64,000 nt of DNA from Rhynochetos jubatus (lineage: Eukaryota; Chordata; Aves; Eurypygiformes; Rhynochetidae): positions 15,078,404 through 15,142,403 of the forward strand of contig CM050657.1 of the NCBI GenBank assembly GCA_027574665.1, given 5' to 3'. Numbering within the stretch: position 1 is the stretch's first letter; every line of letters begins with the position of its first letter. This document shows, in pieces, positions 1 through 12,000 of the stretch. The notes beneath the pieces are model-generated. The model was not told the origin of the DNA, made no database searches, and saw only the letters and a list, made by a program, of their open reading frames with translations. A program made the translations under genes and the position numbers.

Positions 1-2970
1 TGACCATTAACCAGTCCATGACTACCAGAGGCAGCATATTCCTCTATCCTCCTCAGAAGGAGCTACCCAGTTCTACAAAGCATGAGGTACCTATGCAACA
101 CATCAGCAAGGAGCCTACCTCATGCAGTACAATTCCGCTGCAAAACAGTCCCAAACCTGCATTCCACAAAGACCTGAAGCTAGTGCTGAAGTAACAGCCT
201 CGATCTGCTTGTAGCTTGTTACTTGCAATACAGATGACACTTAGAGCTTTGTCACTTGCTGGTCAAGGTAGTTCAAAGTCTGAGCCAAGTTTTCCACGAT
301 GAAATGTCAGTCTCAATCTCTATTGATGGCACACTGGACTCTCTTCCAAATGACGGAGTTCCACTACAGCTCAACCCCTCAATTTGAGCTGCTGTGGTCC
401 CACGCTTCATCACATCAACCCTCCGTTGGGTTCTGTCAGCAGCTGTGCCAACATGTGTCCAATAAGCCAGCTTGGGCACCTGGCCCAATCCCAGGTTTCA
501 TAGAGGATAAAGGGACACAGTCCCTTCTCTCTTCTTGAAACACCTTTTTCTTAAGGGCAGAGCTACGACTTCTGTCCTTTGTTACAGGCAGAGGGGAAGT
601 GTTTGAACAAGCAGGCAAAGCTCAGCCTCATGAATGAGAAGTCTTTGCTTATCCCCATTACCAACAGTATAAAGCACCCCAACAAGTGGTAAGGCCAAGC
701 AAGAATGTCGCTGAAACCAGAGGTTGTTTCAACCAGAAAGGAAGAGGCTTGTTACACAAACATGAACATGTAACTCACATAAGCTGTTATGAATAACTAC
801 AGCTCCTTTTACTTAACCACAATATTTTGCAAGTAGGCAGGATGTAATCTCACTGACATGCAGCAACAAGTTCAGAGCTGTTTGTGTTTATGGATTGTAT
901 ACAGCCCAGCTATAAGGCAACTACCAACATTTGAGCTAGAAATTAACTCAACCCTGGCACACTGAACAAGATAACCAGCAAGTAAAACGGGTAACCTGCC
1001 AGAACTAGCTGATTCCATTAGCAGGATTAACTAGGTCTATTCCTCTACTCATAGACCAAAGCAGATAAAAGTTCTAGGTAAGAACTAGGGTGAGCCATTT
1101 TCTTGCATCAGCAATCACAAATTTTACAGAATGCCTGTTGTGCAATCAGTTATCCAAGTCTACTACCCTGTAGTCAGGGGCAGCAAATCACATGATGGAA
1201 GTGGAAGGGTAAACAAGACTACAGCAACAGCATTAAGCTGACGTGAAGCTGTCTCAGATTTTAATGCTATACTGTACAGATGTGCAGGACTTAGCTTACT
1301 TTCGGCCTTCAGGAAAAAAAATACGCTGGTTTGACTTACTTCAACCATTTAAAAGGTTTAGAGGTAAATTAAGGATTTTGTCCTGGAAAGTTAAACCAGG
1401 CATCAACATGATTAGATGATGCAGACCAACGGGCAGAGATGACATGCTGTGATTACTGCTTAACTCCACTGCCACTGGTCAGGAAACAAAGCTGGCCACC
1501 AATGGCATCACTGTTGTCACCACTCATTTGACAGAGCAGATTTGCTGCTGATGGTGTGCCGTGGATGGCAAGCCCATGACATCAACGTAAATGCCATTAA
1601 GAAGCTGCACTGTGACTCCAGAGGGCTCTTAGTTCTGCATCAGTGCCTGCTCTAATGCAATCAGACACTCTACCTTCCTCTGAACACCATCAGCAATAGC
1701 ATGCTGAGTCATAGAGCCTGTAGGGACACCAGAAACTGCAGGGCCTGCGAGCACAAACTGCACTCAGCCTGCTGCAGAGCAGCTCATTCCAATCCCAAAA
1801 AAAAAGCAGCAGTGCAGCACTGTTATCTCACATAAACACCTGGCAAAACCCTTTAAGCTCCAGTGAAACAAAGCAAGCCTTATCTGAAGCACACAGTATC
1901 TCAGTGTCCAGTATAATGCACCAAAACTTAAGCCTTTTTTAAAAAAGCTCTCACAATTCTTCCATAAAAATACAGCAAGTTGCCCTATTTCTAACCTTCT
2001 CACACCAGGGCTGTCACAGGCAATCTACACGGAATGCCTGGCAACACGTTTGCAAGCACCTTTTCATTGCAAAAATCGTGACGTAGGCAGCATTAGCTTT
2101 GTCTGGCTTCAGGAAGTTCCACATTAGTATCTGAGGAAAGATTAATAACAGGACACACGAGTACATATTTCAGCACTAGCGTTCTAAGCAGCTAATGTTT
2201 TTAGATCTTCGACTGGCAGAGGTTATTAGTTTCAGACCATACCTTTCACCAGCATGGGTGTTTCCATTTATATGAGCACCTTTATTTTTCTCCTCCTATA
2301 GCGCTTAGTATAGGCACTCTTTTCAGTGACAGCAAGCTATAAAAGTGAGACTCTCAGAACAATGACATGCAAGCTCTAAGCCCGTGGTTATTTCAAAACC
2401 CAGCTCTCCAAGTAGAATTAATTATGACAGCACCTCACCACATTAAATACACAGATGCACAAGAAACAGTATTCAATACAGATTACTTCCATCTGAGGGA
2501 AAAAATAAAAGTCTTACTATTAGAGTAAGCTAGACATCTGCTTTAGAAAATTAATCCTTAAGAAAAACATGGCATGATTAAGAGTTTTTTCGGCTGCCAA
2601 CTCTGAATGGTGCATGATCTGTGCTGAGCTCTTCACTGTTCTTACTTGCTTGTAAATATTCTCTCAAGTACAAACACTTAATACATTTCCTGGATTCACA
2701 TTCAAGATCTGAATACTACAAGAAAGTTTATTGTGTTCAAATGTTACTAGAAAGTCACATTTTAAAGTGTAAAATGGTTAATAAGTGCTCAGACTTACTA
2801 CTCAAATAGCCACAGTATCCCTTGAAATGACCTCTTCCATGCAAAAGGGAATATTCATTATTGACCTTCAATGCAGTGAATCTATACAGAGCTAGCACAG
2901 CAAAAAGGCTGCTGCTGCATGTAATTTAATAACAAGAGACTGAAAACAAACAATGGAAAAATAAACTGAC
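1..2970 (-). other. ABCC5 intron 2 (3' part off window)
   Basis: This AT-richer stretch is intronic to ABCC5 on the minus strand. I looked for the next ABCC5 coding exon in all minus-strand frames and did not find it. Short open frames occur (for example minus 273-488) but match no family I know. A 27-codon ATG-initiated minus-strand frame at 1629-1712 follows an acceptor-like sequence and is treated in the findings. No clear repeat family was recognised. Confidence 0.8.
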
Positions 2971-3099
2971 CTTATGTTTAGCATGCTGAAATTTTGACCC
3001 TTCCTGCTCTTCATGCTGCACTGAGTTGGCTCTCTCCCTCACACTCCTATACCCAGGACTGGGTATGATGTACTCTTTTCCTATGTCGATGTCTTTCAT
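2971..3099 (-). CDS. ABCC5: ABCC5 first coding exon (residues 1-43), 5' end of the gene
   Basis: ABCC5 (MRP5) is a plasma-membrane ABC exporter of subfamily C that pumps out cyclic nucleotides and other organic anions. Read on the minus strand from the ATG at 3099, the exon encodes MKDIDIGKEYIIPSPGYRSV, the invariant ABCC5 N-terminus, followed by RERANSVQHEEQEGSKFQHA and KHK. It ends at 2971 in a good donor (AAG, then GTCAGT) in phase 0. The first about 23 residues match the mammalian protein as I know it; residues 24-43 are divergent, as expected for this flexible cytosolic region ahead of the first transmembrane domain. Only these 43 of roughly 1,440 residues lie in the window; the next exon (starting near a PLECQDALE-type segment) is not seen in bases 1-2970 and must lie to the left. 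The exon is too short for simple ORF calling, and recognition rests on the protein match. No frameshift is seen. Confidence 0.96.
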
Positions 3100-3145
3100 C
3101 TTCTGTAAACGCCAGGGTTTACACGTGTGTTTTCACCTCAGATAT
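3100..3145 (-). other. ABCC5: ABCC5 exon 2, 5' UTR part
   Basis: On the minus strand the sequence AATTATTTTTCAG ends at 3146 and forms a pyrimidine-rich acceptor, so the coding exon probably starts at 3145 with 46 bases of 5' UTR before the ATG. A second AG (TTTACAG) lies three bases before the ATG but has a weaker pyrimidine tract, so I prefer the upstream acceptor. The base at -3 of the ATG is A, a good initiation context. Confidence 0.75.
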
Positions 3146-4388
3146 CTGAAAAATAATTAAGTTCCACTTCGTTATGTGCTACGCCCAACACACCAGTTCC
3201 TTTCAGTCATCCGTTTTTGAAGTTCACTTTTGAAACTGAAACAAATAAAAAACAGAAAGCAGCTGTAAAAGTTCACTCACTTCTCCTGAACTAGTTTAAA
3301 CATACCCTGAGGTAACCAAATAGTACGGTGATGATTCTCAGTGCACTGGAGTACTGTCATACTGCCTCCCTCAGAACTCTGAAATACGATTATGCAATCT
3401 GACAGATTAAAGTAATAACTACAGTATTCAGTTGAAACCTTGAGAAACTCGACTTGGAAGATGAAATCCCTGAAATCTTTTGTCAGTTGCACAGACCCAA
3501 CAGCTTACCAGTACAACGTTTTGCAAAACTGATGTCCCTAGAGATATCACAGGATAAAATTAATCACTCCACACACACTCTAGAGAAGAACATATTCCTT
3601 CTCTATAGCACTGTTCACTTACACCATAGGCTCGAGCCATCATTAAGTTTGAACATGCCCAGGAAGGAGTCACGTCTTCAGTGCTGCGGGCTTTCCCTCA
3701 ACCTACCAAATAGCGCTGTAGGGTCAGACGGAGAATCAGTCCCGAAAGGAAAACCACCTCCCACCACAAGACTTTGCTTTATAACTCTGCTTTATTGCAT
3801 TCTGCCACTTGCCCGAAACTCACCCGACGGAACGGGCCCAATTAAGTTGCATTAGTCAGACTGCAGCAGCAGGTTCGGCGTGGTGCACTGGGCTGCCGCA
3901 CACCCGCCGCCCGCAGAACCATCCCCCTTTCCCCCCATCCGCTGACAAGTCCCCTCCAACGCACCCCCCAGCCGCACCCCGCCCCCGGGACCGCGCGTGC
4001 CAGCGCCGGGCGAGGATGCTGCAGAGCATCCCTGCTGCGACAGCGATGCGGGCCAGCCCCCCTCCGACCTGCCACCACCCCCAGCGCCTCGGGGGGAGGA
4101 GGAGGATTCCCCCTGCCGCCAACAGGCCCTCCCCGCTCGGGGACCGATGCCCCACGCCAGCCGGGGTGGGACGGGCAGCGATAGCCCCGCGCTCTCGGTG
4201 CGGGGGTGGGCACAGCGCAACCCTCTTCACTTTGAAGGGGGGGGGGGGGGGGGGGCGGGGGGCCTCCTAACGGAAAAGCGGGCGGTAAATCCGCCTCCTC
4301 AACCACGCGGCGGCCCCCTCACCCACACAAACAGTCGCTTCCCACCCCTCCACCCGCCCCCGGTAACGGGCGGGGCGACCCCGCTCAC
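3146..4388 (-). other. ABCC5 intron 1
   Basis: The interval lies between the donor at 4388/4387 and the acceptor ending at 3146, both on the minus strand. Its upstream third is part of the CpG island and carries the 19-base G run at 4237-4255. Overlapping frames of 120-400 codons on both strands here are GC-rich chance frames: they have low-complexity Pro/Arg/Gly/Ala composition and no family match. Confidence 0.75.
4237..4255 (+). repeat. 19-base homopolymer G run
   Basis: Nineteen consecutive G, then one C, then six more G (4257-4262). It lies about 170 bases into ABCC5 intron 1, so the nascent RNA carries the C strand and the displaced plus strand is G-quadruplex-prone. Run length is likely polymorphic and prone to sequencing error. 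Confidence 0.9.
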
Positions 4389-4430
4389 CTCCGCCCGGCG
4401 ACTACGCCCGCTGCGGCTTCCCCACTCAGC
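4389..4430 (-). other. ABCC5: ABCC5 non-coding exon 1 (predicted)
   Basis: On the minus strand GGCGGAG is followed by GTGAGCGG, a near-perfect splice donor with the last exon base at 4389. A TATA-like TATAAGGG lies at 4459-4452 on the same strand, which would place the start site near 4425-4430 and give an exon of about 40 bases. A non-coding first exon is normal for ABCC5. The exact start site is an inference. Confidence 0.6.
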
Positions 4431-4451
4431 GGCCGCGGAGCCAAACGACAT

Positions 4452-4459
4452 CCCTTATA
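4452..4459 (-). promoter_or_regulatory. TATA-like element of ABCC5
   Basis: TATAAGGG on the minus strand lies about 63-70 bases upstream of the exon 1 donor, inside a CpG island. GC boxes of the GGGCGGGGC type lie just upstream on the transcript strand, at about 4495-4515. A TATA-like element in a CpG-island promoter is less usual but not rare. Confidence 0.45.
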
Positions 4460-5260
4460 GCGGTTCCGGCGTCCCCGCTGCGCCTGCGCGGGGAGGCGGG
4501 GCGGGCGGGGCGGGGGCTGCGGCGGCCGCTCCCTCCCGGTGCCTCACGGGAAGCGCGGTCCGCGCCGCTCCGCCGCCCGCCCGCCGCTCCCGCGCCCGGG
4601 AACTGCGCTCCCCAGAAGGCCCCGCGCGGGCCGCCCCCGCGCGGCCGCTCCGCCGCCCCTCCCTCCCTTGCCGCAGCGCGTGGGGGTGGTCTGGAACGTT
4701 CGCCGCCGGCCGGCGCGAGCCGCTGGGGCGGGGCGCGCGCCCCGTACGGCCGGCAGCGGTGCAGTGCAGCGGGGGTGCGGTACCGTGCACCCCGCGGGGT
4801 GCCGGCGAGGGCGGGGCGAACCGCCGGCCCCGAGAGAGCGTGGGCCGGGAAGAACGGACCCCGTCCTGCGGCCGGACAGCCGCACGCAAAGCCCAGGGGC
4901 CTGGCGCCCAGCTGCGCGGAGGACGAGGCCGACGCCGGGCCGGCTCCACGCACCCTCCTGCCCCGCGTCCCACCGCAGGCGCCGCCGCGGCGCCGCTCCC
5001 GGCTGCGGGCGCCGCCCGGTTGGCAGAGGGGCAGCGCCTCGGCTGCACCCGCCTCGCTGCCGTTGGTGGTGGGTTGCAGCGGCCCGTCGCTTCCAGCCGG
5101 TCGTTTACAGCCCTTGGGCCGGGGAAGGTGCCACCGCGTCCGCATGTGGGGCTGAAGCTGTGCCGCAGCTGCAGTGCCGGCTCCGCCAGCCCGCAGCCGC
5201 AGGCCTGACGGCAGGAGGCCGGGGGAGCCCCTGCTGAGCCCCTCTGAAGGGATTCAGGCC

Positions 5261-7820
5261 AGCTAAAGGGGCTGTGAACTTGTCCCAGCGCTTTCCCGGT
5301 CAAGCTTTGCCCTCTGAAAGGGATGGAGCCGCGGTGGGGAGGGGAGCAGCGGCTGTGCATCCCTGCGTGGCCCTGGGCAGCAAGGGCCCTGCCCTCCCGG
5401 TGAAGCGTGACACAGGGTATCCAGCCCCCACACCCACCCACTGGGAAGCCCGTGAAGGAGGAGATGCACACAGCTGTGTTTCCTCTCACAAAGGACTCTA
5501 AATACCCTTAACAAACCCCGAGCTGTAGCTTCTTCCCCGCTGTGTTTAAATACCCTGTCCTCATCTGACATCTTCCCACCAGCCAAATTTGGCTGATGTC
5601 TCATTTAAGTGGTTTATATAACAAGCGCCTGTATGCAGCACAGCCATTGCTCTCCTGTCAGGAATGTTTGTGAGTCGGTTTGATAGAAAAGCGGAAACAA
5701 ACTCAGGTACAGCTGGAACATGAGCATCTGGAAGTAAAGCTGGACCCAGAATCTTCCTTACGAGCCCATAGGCCAGCAGTACAGGTTAAAGGCGTCACCA
5801 TGCAAAGCCACGATCCAAGGACACCCTTAAGGTACCAGAGAATCCCTTCAGAGCTCCTGACACACAGGGTTACACATCCTGCGGAGCTCCAATGCCACTT
5901 CTGGAGGAAAGCAAAAAGCGAATCGGCTCCATTGCAGGTGCTCTAACACTTTGGAACAGGGGAACTGACAGTCAGACGCACAGAAGCAGAGCCCTTTCCA
6001 TGGTGCGGCAGCCGACAGCACGGGTGGCTGCTGCGTTTTCCTGCAATCTGTTCCCCAGGGCTCACAACCATGCAATTTCAGATTGGTTTGGCTGAGGTGT
6101 TGTTGGGATAGAAGCTGCAAGATGCACTCGGTGCTTTATAAATGTTGTATCCCAGCAAAAGGTGGATTTTAAGACAGCAACCAGGAGGCAATTTAGAGTA
6201 AGTCTCTGAACAGTCACTTGGCATCAAACACACTTTAGCGTAGGGGTAAACAGGTGTGCAGTTACCGAGCAATGTAGTCAAACAGCATGAGCAGAAAGGA
6301 CAAAGAATGAATGATGGAGAGAAACTGCGTTAGAGCTCCAAGGTGAATCACCTGTACTGTATTTTAGGGTGTTGACCTGAAATTGTTCTGAGCGTGTCCT
6401 CGGCCCCTGGGTTGTGGAAGCAACCAGAGCTGCTTTTCAGAGGTGGCTGGCTGGTTTTGAGCTGATGACATGTTGAAGCCCAAAGGCTCTGCATCATGTG
6501 CGTAGAGGGAAAGAAGAACATGAACCTCCATTATGCCAAAGTGGTTGCAAAGTGTGTTAGGAAAGATGAGCAGAGAGTGTTGTTTAAGCCAAGGGAGCCA
6601 GGGCGCTGCCTACGCTTGTTCTGGCCTCCATTTCACCAGCGCTGGAGCAGATCTGAGAGCAAAAGGGAGGGTATGAGTAGAAAACTGTAAATAATGGTGT
6701 GTACACTTCGCTCAGCCTAGCTCTGGGCGATGGGCCGGTGGCTGCATCAGCAGTGTTTTCACACCTGTGGTCCTGCGAGTGCCCGTACTCCCTTAGTGCG
6801 ATGGTGGGAGGAAAATGCTTATGTAGGCATAACCCACTTCTAAGTGTGTCACGAGTCTCCTCCATGGCTTGTTCTAAAGGATATAAATGTACGGGTGCTA
6901 CCAGCCAGAGGAGTTACATCTTTAGCTCCAGTGGCAGCAGCTAATGCTTTTAGTGCTGCAACTCCCAGATTCATCCCTGCGGGATGGCAGCTGTTACATA
7001 AACAAGGCCTGCACAGTATTAAAACTGCCCTGATTCCAGATCTGGGTTTTCCCATGATTAGCCCTGACTGCAGCAAGAAAAGCACGGCCAGTCCAAAGAG
7101 CCAGCAGCAGCTTCAAACCCAAGACCTGCAGAACATGTGGGGCAGGAAGCAACACCTGACTATCACTTTTCTTAGAGGTGTCCAGAATCTGCTCCGCTCC
7201 ACCCCAAAACAAACACCAGCAACTTATTTAAAGTGATGCTTGGAACAAACTGACTTGAACCATTGGAGCTGATAATGGAGCATCTCCGGGTTCACCAGGA
7301 AAACCAAGGCTTGGTTTGTGGGGGTGACAGTCTAATTATCCTACCCCATCTTTCCCCATAGGATCTGAGGACTTGCTTCTGCCTCTTGGGGAATATGGAG
7401 CACGTGCTGCCCAAGCAACTTACCAGAGCTGAACCTCGGACGGAAACAGACATCCTTTCAGGAGATGTTCCAAGCTTGAGGAGCATTGCGGCGCTAGTTT
7501 GGGTTTGCAGCACTGCGACTGAGACCGGAATCTCAGCCACACAAACCCCCGTTACACACACGATGTGAATTACGTATGTGCTGATGGGATCCAAACGCCC
7601 AGCAAGCCCAGGAGATGCTGGCTGCATGGGTCAGGGAGCAATGGGGTGGTGCAGTCACTGCAGTTTTACTACTGGCAAAAAATTGCAATGAGGCACTAGG
7701 ATGAACCAGCTTTTCTCTTTGGCCTGAAGGAAAAGCTATCCTCCAAAAAACTGGCAAGATGCGATTGGACTAATGTCCGTGCAGATATGTGGAATCCCAG
7801 GAGATTACAAGGGCACATAG
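5261..7820. other. Intergenic, no gene recognised
   Basis: Lies between the ABCC5 CpG island and a CR1 element. Short open frames only; none carries a recognisable domain, signal peptide with conserved partner, or spliced extension. No RNA gene was recognised. Confidence 0.7.
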
Positions 7821-8099
7821 AGATTGGATAAGGGGTAATGGTTTTAAACTGAAAGAGAGTAGATTTAGGTTGGATGTAAGGAAGAAGTTCTTCCCAGAGA
7901 AGGTGCTGAGGCACTGGAACAAGTCACCCACAGCAGCTGTGGATGCCCCATCCCTGGCAGTGTCCAAGGCCAGGCTGGATGAGGCTTTGAGCAACCTGGT
8001 CTAGTGGAGGGTGTCCCTGCCCATGGCACGGGGGTTGGAACTAGATGATCTTTAAGGTCCCTTCCAACCCAAACCTTTCTATGATTCTGTGATTCTATG
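7821..8099 (+). mobile_element. CR1 LINE fragment, 3' end, 5'-truncated
   Basis: CR1 is the dominant non-LTR retrotransposon of birds. The block reads through the typical 3' part (AAGGAAGAAGTTCTTCCC, then GGCACTGGAAC, then GGCCAGGCTGGATGAGGCTT) and ends in GATGATCTTTAAGGTCCCTT, CCAACCCAAAC and the terminal octamer-like ATGATTCTGTGATTCTATG at 8081-8099. It carries only the end of ORF2 and the 3' UTR, with stops and indels, and is not mobile. The 5' limit is approximate. Confidence 0.92.
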
Positions 8100-11000
8100 C
8101 CTTGGGCTAACAGGAGCGGAGAGCTGTCATGTCAGGCTTGCCACCTGCCCAGTGCCTCCTTCCAGACCTGTGGGCTCTGCGAGGCCAGCTGGGGAACACT
8201 GCATGCTTTGGTCAGAGTGGATGGTGGTGGAGGAGGCGTCTTCCCTTGACACAAATCTGGACACCCCTGAGGAGAGCTGTTCTTCCCTCTTTCCCAAATT
8301 TCCTTACCTATGTACCTCATCCACAGAGGACATCTTACCCTTCCCCTCTGGGATGCTTGGTCCTGGCTGCTGAGGCTTGCATTTTCAGCATGGGTTTCCT
8401 GGGTTCAGCCCCTCCTGAAGAGTGTGATGACAGCTGTTATGCTTGCTGGTGCTGTTTTACTCTCTCACTGATCAGAGCTCTCAGCCATGAAATGCTAAAC
8501 TCAGAAATTAATTGGATGGCTCAAGGAAAAGTCCCATGACCTCAAATTTAGCCTGCAGCACTACAAACCATAACAAGTCCAGAAATAGGGAGGTCTAGAG
8601 AGACTGCATTCAACAGCTTGTTCCCGATTCTCTATCGCTGTGCAGTACCGGATCTTTTATTGTCCATCATTTCCAGGTCTCCCTCCCACACAGAGCCTAT
8701 TACTTCAGGACTTGGAGCTCTCAGAGCAGACTGAGTTTTCCCATTGCACTGCAGCCACTGCAAGTCACTCTTCTGGAAAGCAATAATTTAGCCTCAGCCG
8801 GGCCATATCTTCCCTAGGAGCCACCAGCCCACGTGGGCAGCTTGGCAGATTGAAACAAGCCCCAGAGATCTAGCGCTGCTGAAATACCTGGGCACTGCCT
8901 ACAACTGGAGAGCGGACAGACATCGCTACTCAGTCTCGTTTGTGTCTTATATCCACCTTCACAGCTTAAGAGGAAAATGTGACAAAAGCATTAACAAGAT
9001 CACTGAGAATAGTAATTCTTAGTCTATCATCCTCAGCTCCAGGGTTAACATCCCATTGAGGAGATGGGGAGGGGGACAGGAGCCAGTGTGGTGCTTGTAG
9101 CAGGCCTGTCAGAGACTGCTGTGACTTGCTCACCCATTCCCCTCTCAAATCTCACTAGCAGACAAACTATTTCAGGACATCGGTGGGCTGGGTTTGTCAC
9201 ATGAAAACCACAGTCCTGTTTCCTGCAAAGACGTCAATAATCAGCAGTAGTGTTGTTGCATAATAGGTCATTACTTGTTACAGCAAGAAATGGGTATGGT
9301 TGCCTTTAATTTACTAGAAATTACGGTATCTCATGGATTTGGTCCTGGCTTGCAACTGAGGAAGAAGAAGAATCACTGTGCTGGTTTGTGTGACAGTCAC
9401 AGACATTCCCAGCACATTTTTAGCACTGCTAGCGCCCGAGGCTTCCTCAGCACCGCGCTGCTGTGCGCAGGGTCTGGGGAGGCCGGTGACTGCAGCCCTC
9501 CCAGCTGCCTGCAGCAACACCTGGTTAGACATGCCTGTCCATGCCATGCCGGGCACCTCCCAGCCTGCTGTGTCACAGATGCTTGTCCACTAGACTACGC
9601 ACACACCACCATACAGGCTTCGTGCCTAACCTGCCTCCATCCAAACCCACAGCGTGGAGCTAAAAAACCTCCCCATATGGACCTGGTACCAAAACCCTCT
9701 CCCCCATCCCAGTTGTAGCTGCACAGAAAGGGGTTATCAGGGTTGGAGCATGAAAGCCTCAGTGCCATGAGCCAACTGTTTCCTGGAACACAGCTTTTCC
9801 ACGTGGCTGCTCAGATTTTCAGGGCGTGTGGGGCACAGGACCTTGTGGGATGCTCAAGACCTAAGCAACACCCCAGGGGACCCCTCGCTTTGCAGCTCTG
9901 AGCTCCCATCTTTCCAGTACTGCAGTCTCACTGTGCTTGCAGCTCTGCAGATGACTCATTCAGACATTCTAGTCCATGTGCTTTATGTTGCTTCAGTGCT
10001 GAACAATCTGTGTTGCAGATCAGAAACTGGGGAGAGTGGAGACCAGCTCAGCAGCTCAGTGGGGAACAGTGATTTCTCCATCCTTCCACTGGGAAAACAC
10101 AGAAGAAGGATGTGATGTGTTTGGACCTCGAGAAAAAACAAATCTTTCCCTTTCCTCCTGACCTGTTTCATGCAGGAGTTCATTAATACCTTAATACACC
10201 TGTGCATTGCGCTTTCCTGGAAATGGACTGTACTTGCTTGATGTTTGTGCAGAACTGTTAGCGGTGTGGGTGTTCACGGAGATTGTGTTTCAGAGGAAAA
10301 GGCTCCCAGTCTGATCCAGGCAGAGGTACCGCTCCGGAATACAGCGATGCTACCCATCACCTATTTCTGGAGCATTTACACTTGGCAGGAGTGCAGGAGT
10401 AAAAGGTGAGATACTGCACTGTGTCACGAAGGTTAAATGTGGGTTGTAATTCAACATTCGGGTCGGGAGGAGACAGCATGGGAAGAGCACACCACCTATC
10501 TCATACCCTACTTGCTCTGGGCTTTGGGAGAGTGGGACGCAAGTAACACCCTCCCAACACAATTAGTGGCAACTAATTCAAAACTGTTTTTTCCTTCCAG
10601 GGAAGAGCCAGAAGCTCTCAAGGCCGTTGCAACATTTAAAGTGTAATCCAGCACGGAAAACCAGTTCAAGGCAGTTCATCTCCAGACTGAGTGATTGTTC
10701 AATCCTTCTATAAACCTGATGATTCAGGGGACAAGATCAATTCAAGGGCAAAGCACGGCCCGGAGTCTAGAAGCCGGTGCACAGTACAAGCTGGGTGGTT
10801 CCTACCGCTTGCACCACACCCACGGTTAATGAGTAATCGATAGAAATCTGCAGCATGGGTCAAACTGGAGTCTGCACAGTAGACTTGAGCCTTGGCTGTG
10901 TTGTACGGCTGGTTATTCAATGGAATTAGTGGAAAGGCCAGACAATAACAAAGCTGGAGATGTGTCCGGATGAGCATTAATGGGCTGGGATACATCCCAG

Positions 11001-12000
11001 CTCTGCCACTCTGGCTTTGGGAGTTACCTCCTTTCAGCTATTACCCACAGTCTGCAGATGTGGAGTAGTGGCTTTGGTTAGTCTGCAGCACTAAAAATGT
11101 GGGGAGAAACTCCTCTACTCCCCCCCCGAGAGAAGTCCAGGATTGTCCCCAAGCCAGAGCACAAGGAGAGGACAACGGCCACATCTGAGTGGTGTGTTCA
11201 GCTCAGGCTGTTTTTCTGGAGCTGGTCAAGGCTGACCAAGCGGCCGTTGCTGGAGCTGCACTGGACACAGGCTTTGCTGGGGGAACTGGTTTAAATCTAA
11301 CAAAACCCAGAGGTGGTGGCCAGGGCATGACACAGCACGACCTTCCCGTCGGTTCCCAGGAACACAGTCACAGCCTGCTGCCAGGGCAGGGCACGCTCGG
11401 TGCCCTGTCTTGTCTTCTGCCGCTGCGAAAACAGAGCTGTGGGCTCGCCGAGGTGAAGGTGCCACTGCTGCCAGCAGAGCCAGACACGGCAACAAGGTCC
11501 CTCGGCTGACCTCTGTTGAGATGTGGGTTTCTCACCCAGCTGCTTATGTGGCTGTGCAGGGCCTGCTTGACAAGCACCATCAGGACATACAGTGGAAAAC
11601 CAACGTGTGGATGCAGCTGTGACAGCCACAGGTCGGTGTACAAAGTGCTCCCTCCTGCTGTTCCCCCTGCCAGCATCCACAATGCTGCAGCTCATCCGAG
11701 CAGCTCCAGATGCCCAAGGCGCGCATCAGGCATAGACAACACCACCTCTTTGATCTTCCAGCACATGATGAACTTATCAGTAGCCGTGTCTTCCCTCTCA
11801 TTCCCCCAGACCCTCCCCGCTTCCTACATCCGTTGTGAAGTGACGCTGGCAGCATCCATCCAAGGTCCCAGTGATGCTGCGTAGCAGTGATGTCCAATCC
11901 CTTCCTCTGCTGCACTCTCCTCCCCTAGGACACAATTCATGGGTGCCATTAGCTCCCACCACTTGCTCTCATCCTCTGCGGAGGTGCTTTTGACGATGGC
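8100..12000. other. Intergenic, no gene recognised
   Basis: No coding exon could be supported. A short MIR/CORE-SINE-like stretch is noted at 10993-11035. A plus-strand frame at about 11513-11620 superficially resembles a ligand-gated-channel motif but is closed by a stop and lacks splice context (see rejected items). Confidence 0.65.
10993..11035 (+). repeat. MIR-like SINE remnant (tentative)
   Basis: The text CATCCCAGCTCTGCCACTCT followed by GGCTTTGGGAGTTACCTCC resembles the core region of the ancient MIR/CORE-SINE family. It is short and diverged, so it may be chance similarity. Confidence 0.25.

Larger units (their letters stand above)
3880..5260. promoter_or_regulatory. CpG island, ABCC5 promoter
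   Basis: This is a dense CpG and G+C block with many CGG, GCG and CCGCC words, in clear contrast to the AT-rich flanks. It covers the predicted ABCC5 exon 1 and its upstream region. The island extends about 800 bases beyond the predicted start site, so divergent (plus-strand) non-coding transcription is possible but not shown. The overlapping frames of 110-400 codons are Arg/Pro/Ala/Gly-rich and are not genes. Confidence 0.85.

Noticed and set aside
3852..5489. Overlapping open frames of 110-403 codons on both strands in the ABCC5 CpG island
   Set aside because: Arg/Pro/Ala/Gly-rich composition expected from CpG islands, open in several frames at once, no domain, no conserved start.
11513..11622. 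Plus-strand text ending KTNVWMQL, resembling the TTNVW motif of nicotinic/5-HT3 receptors
   Set aside because: Similarity is four residues, spacing before it is off by one, a stop follows at once, and no splice site or further receptor exon is seen nearby.
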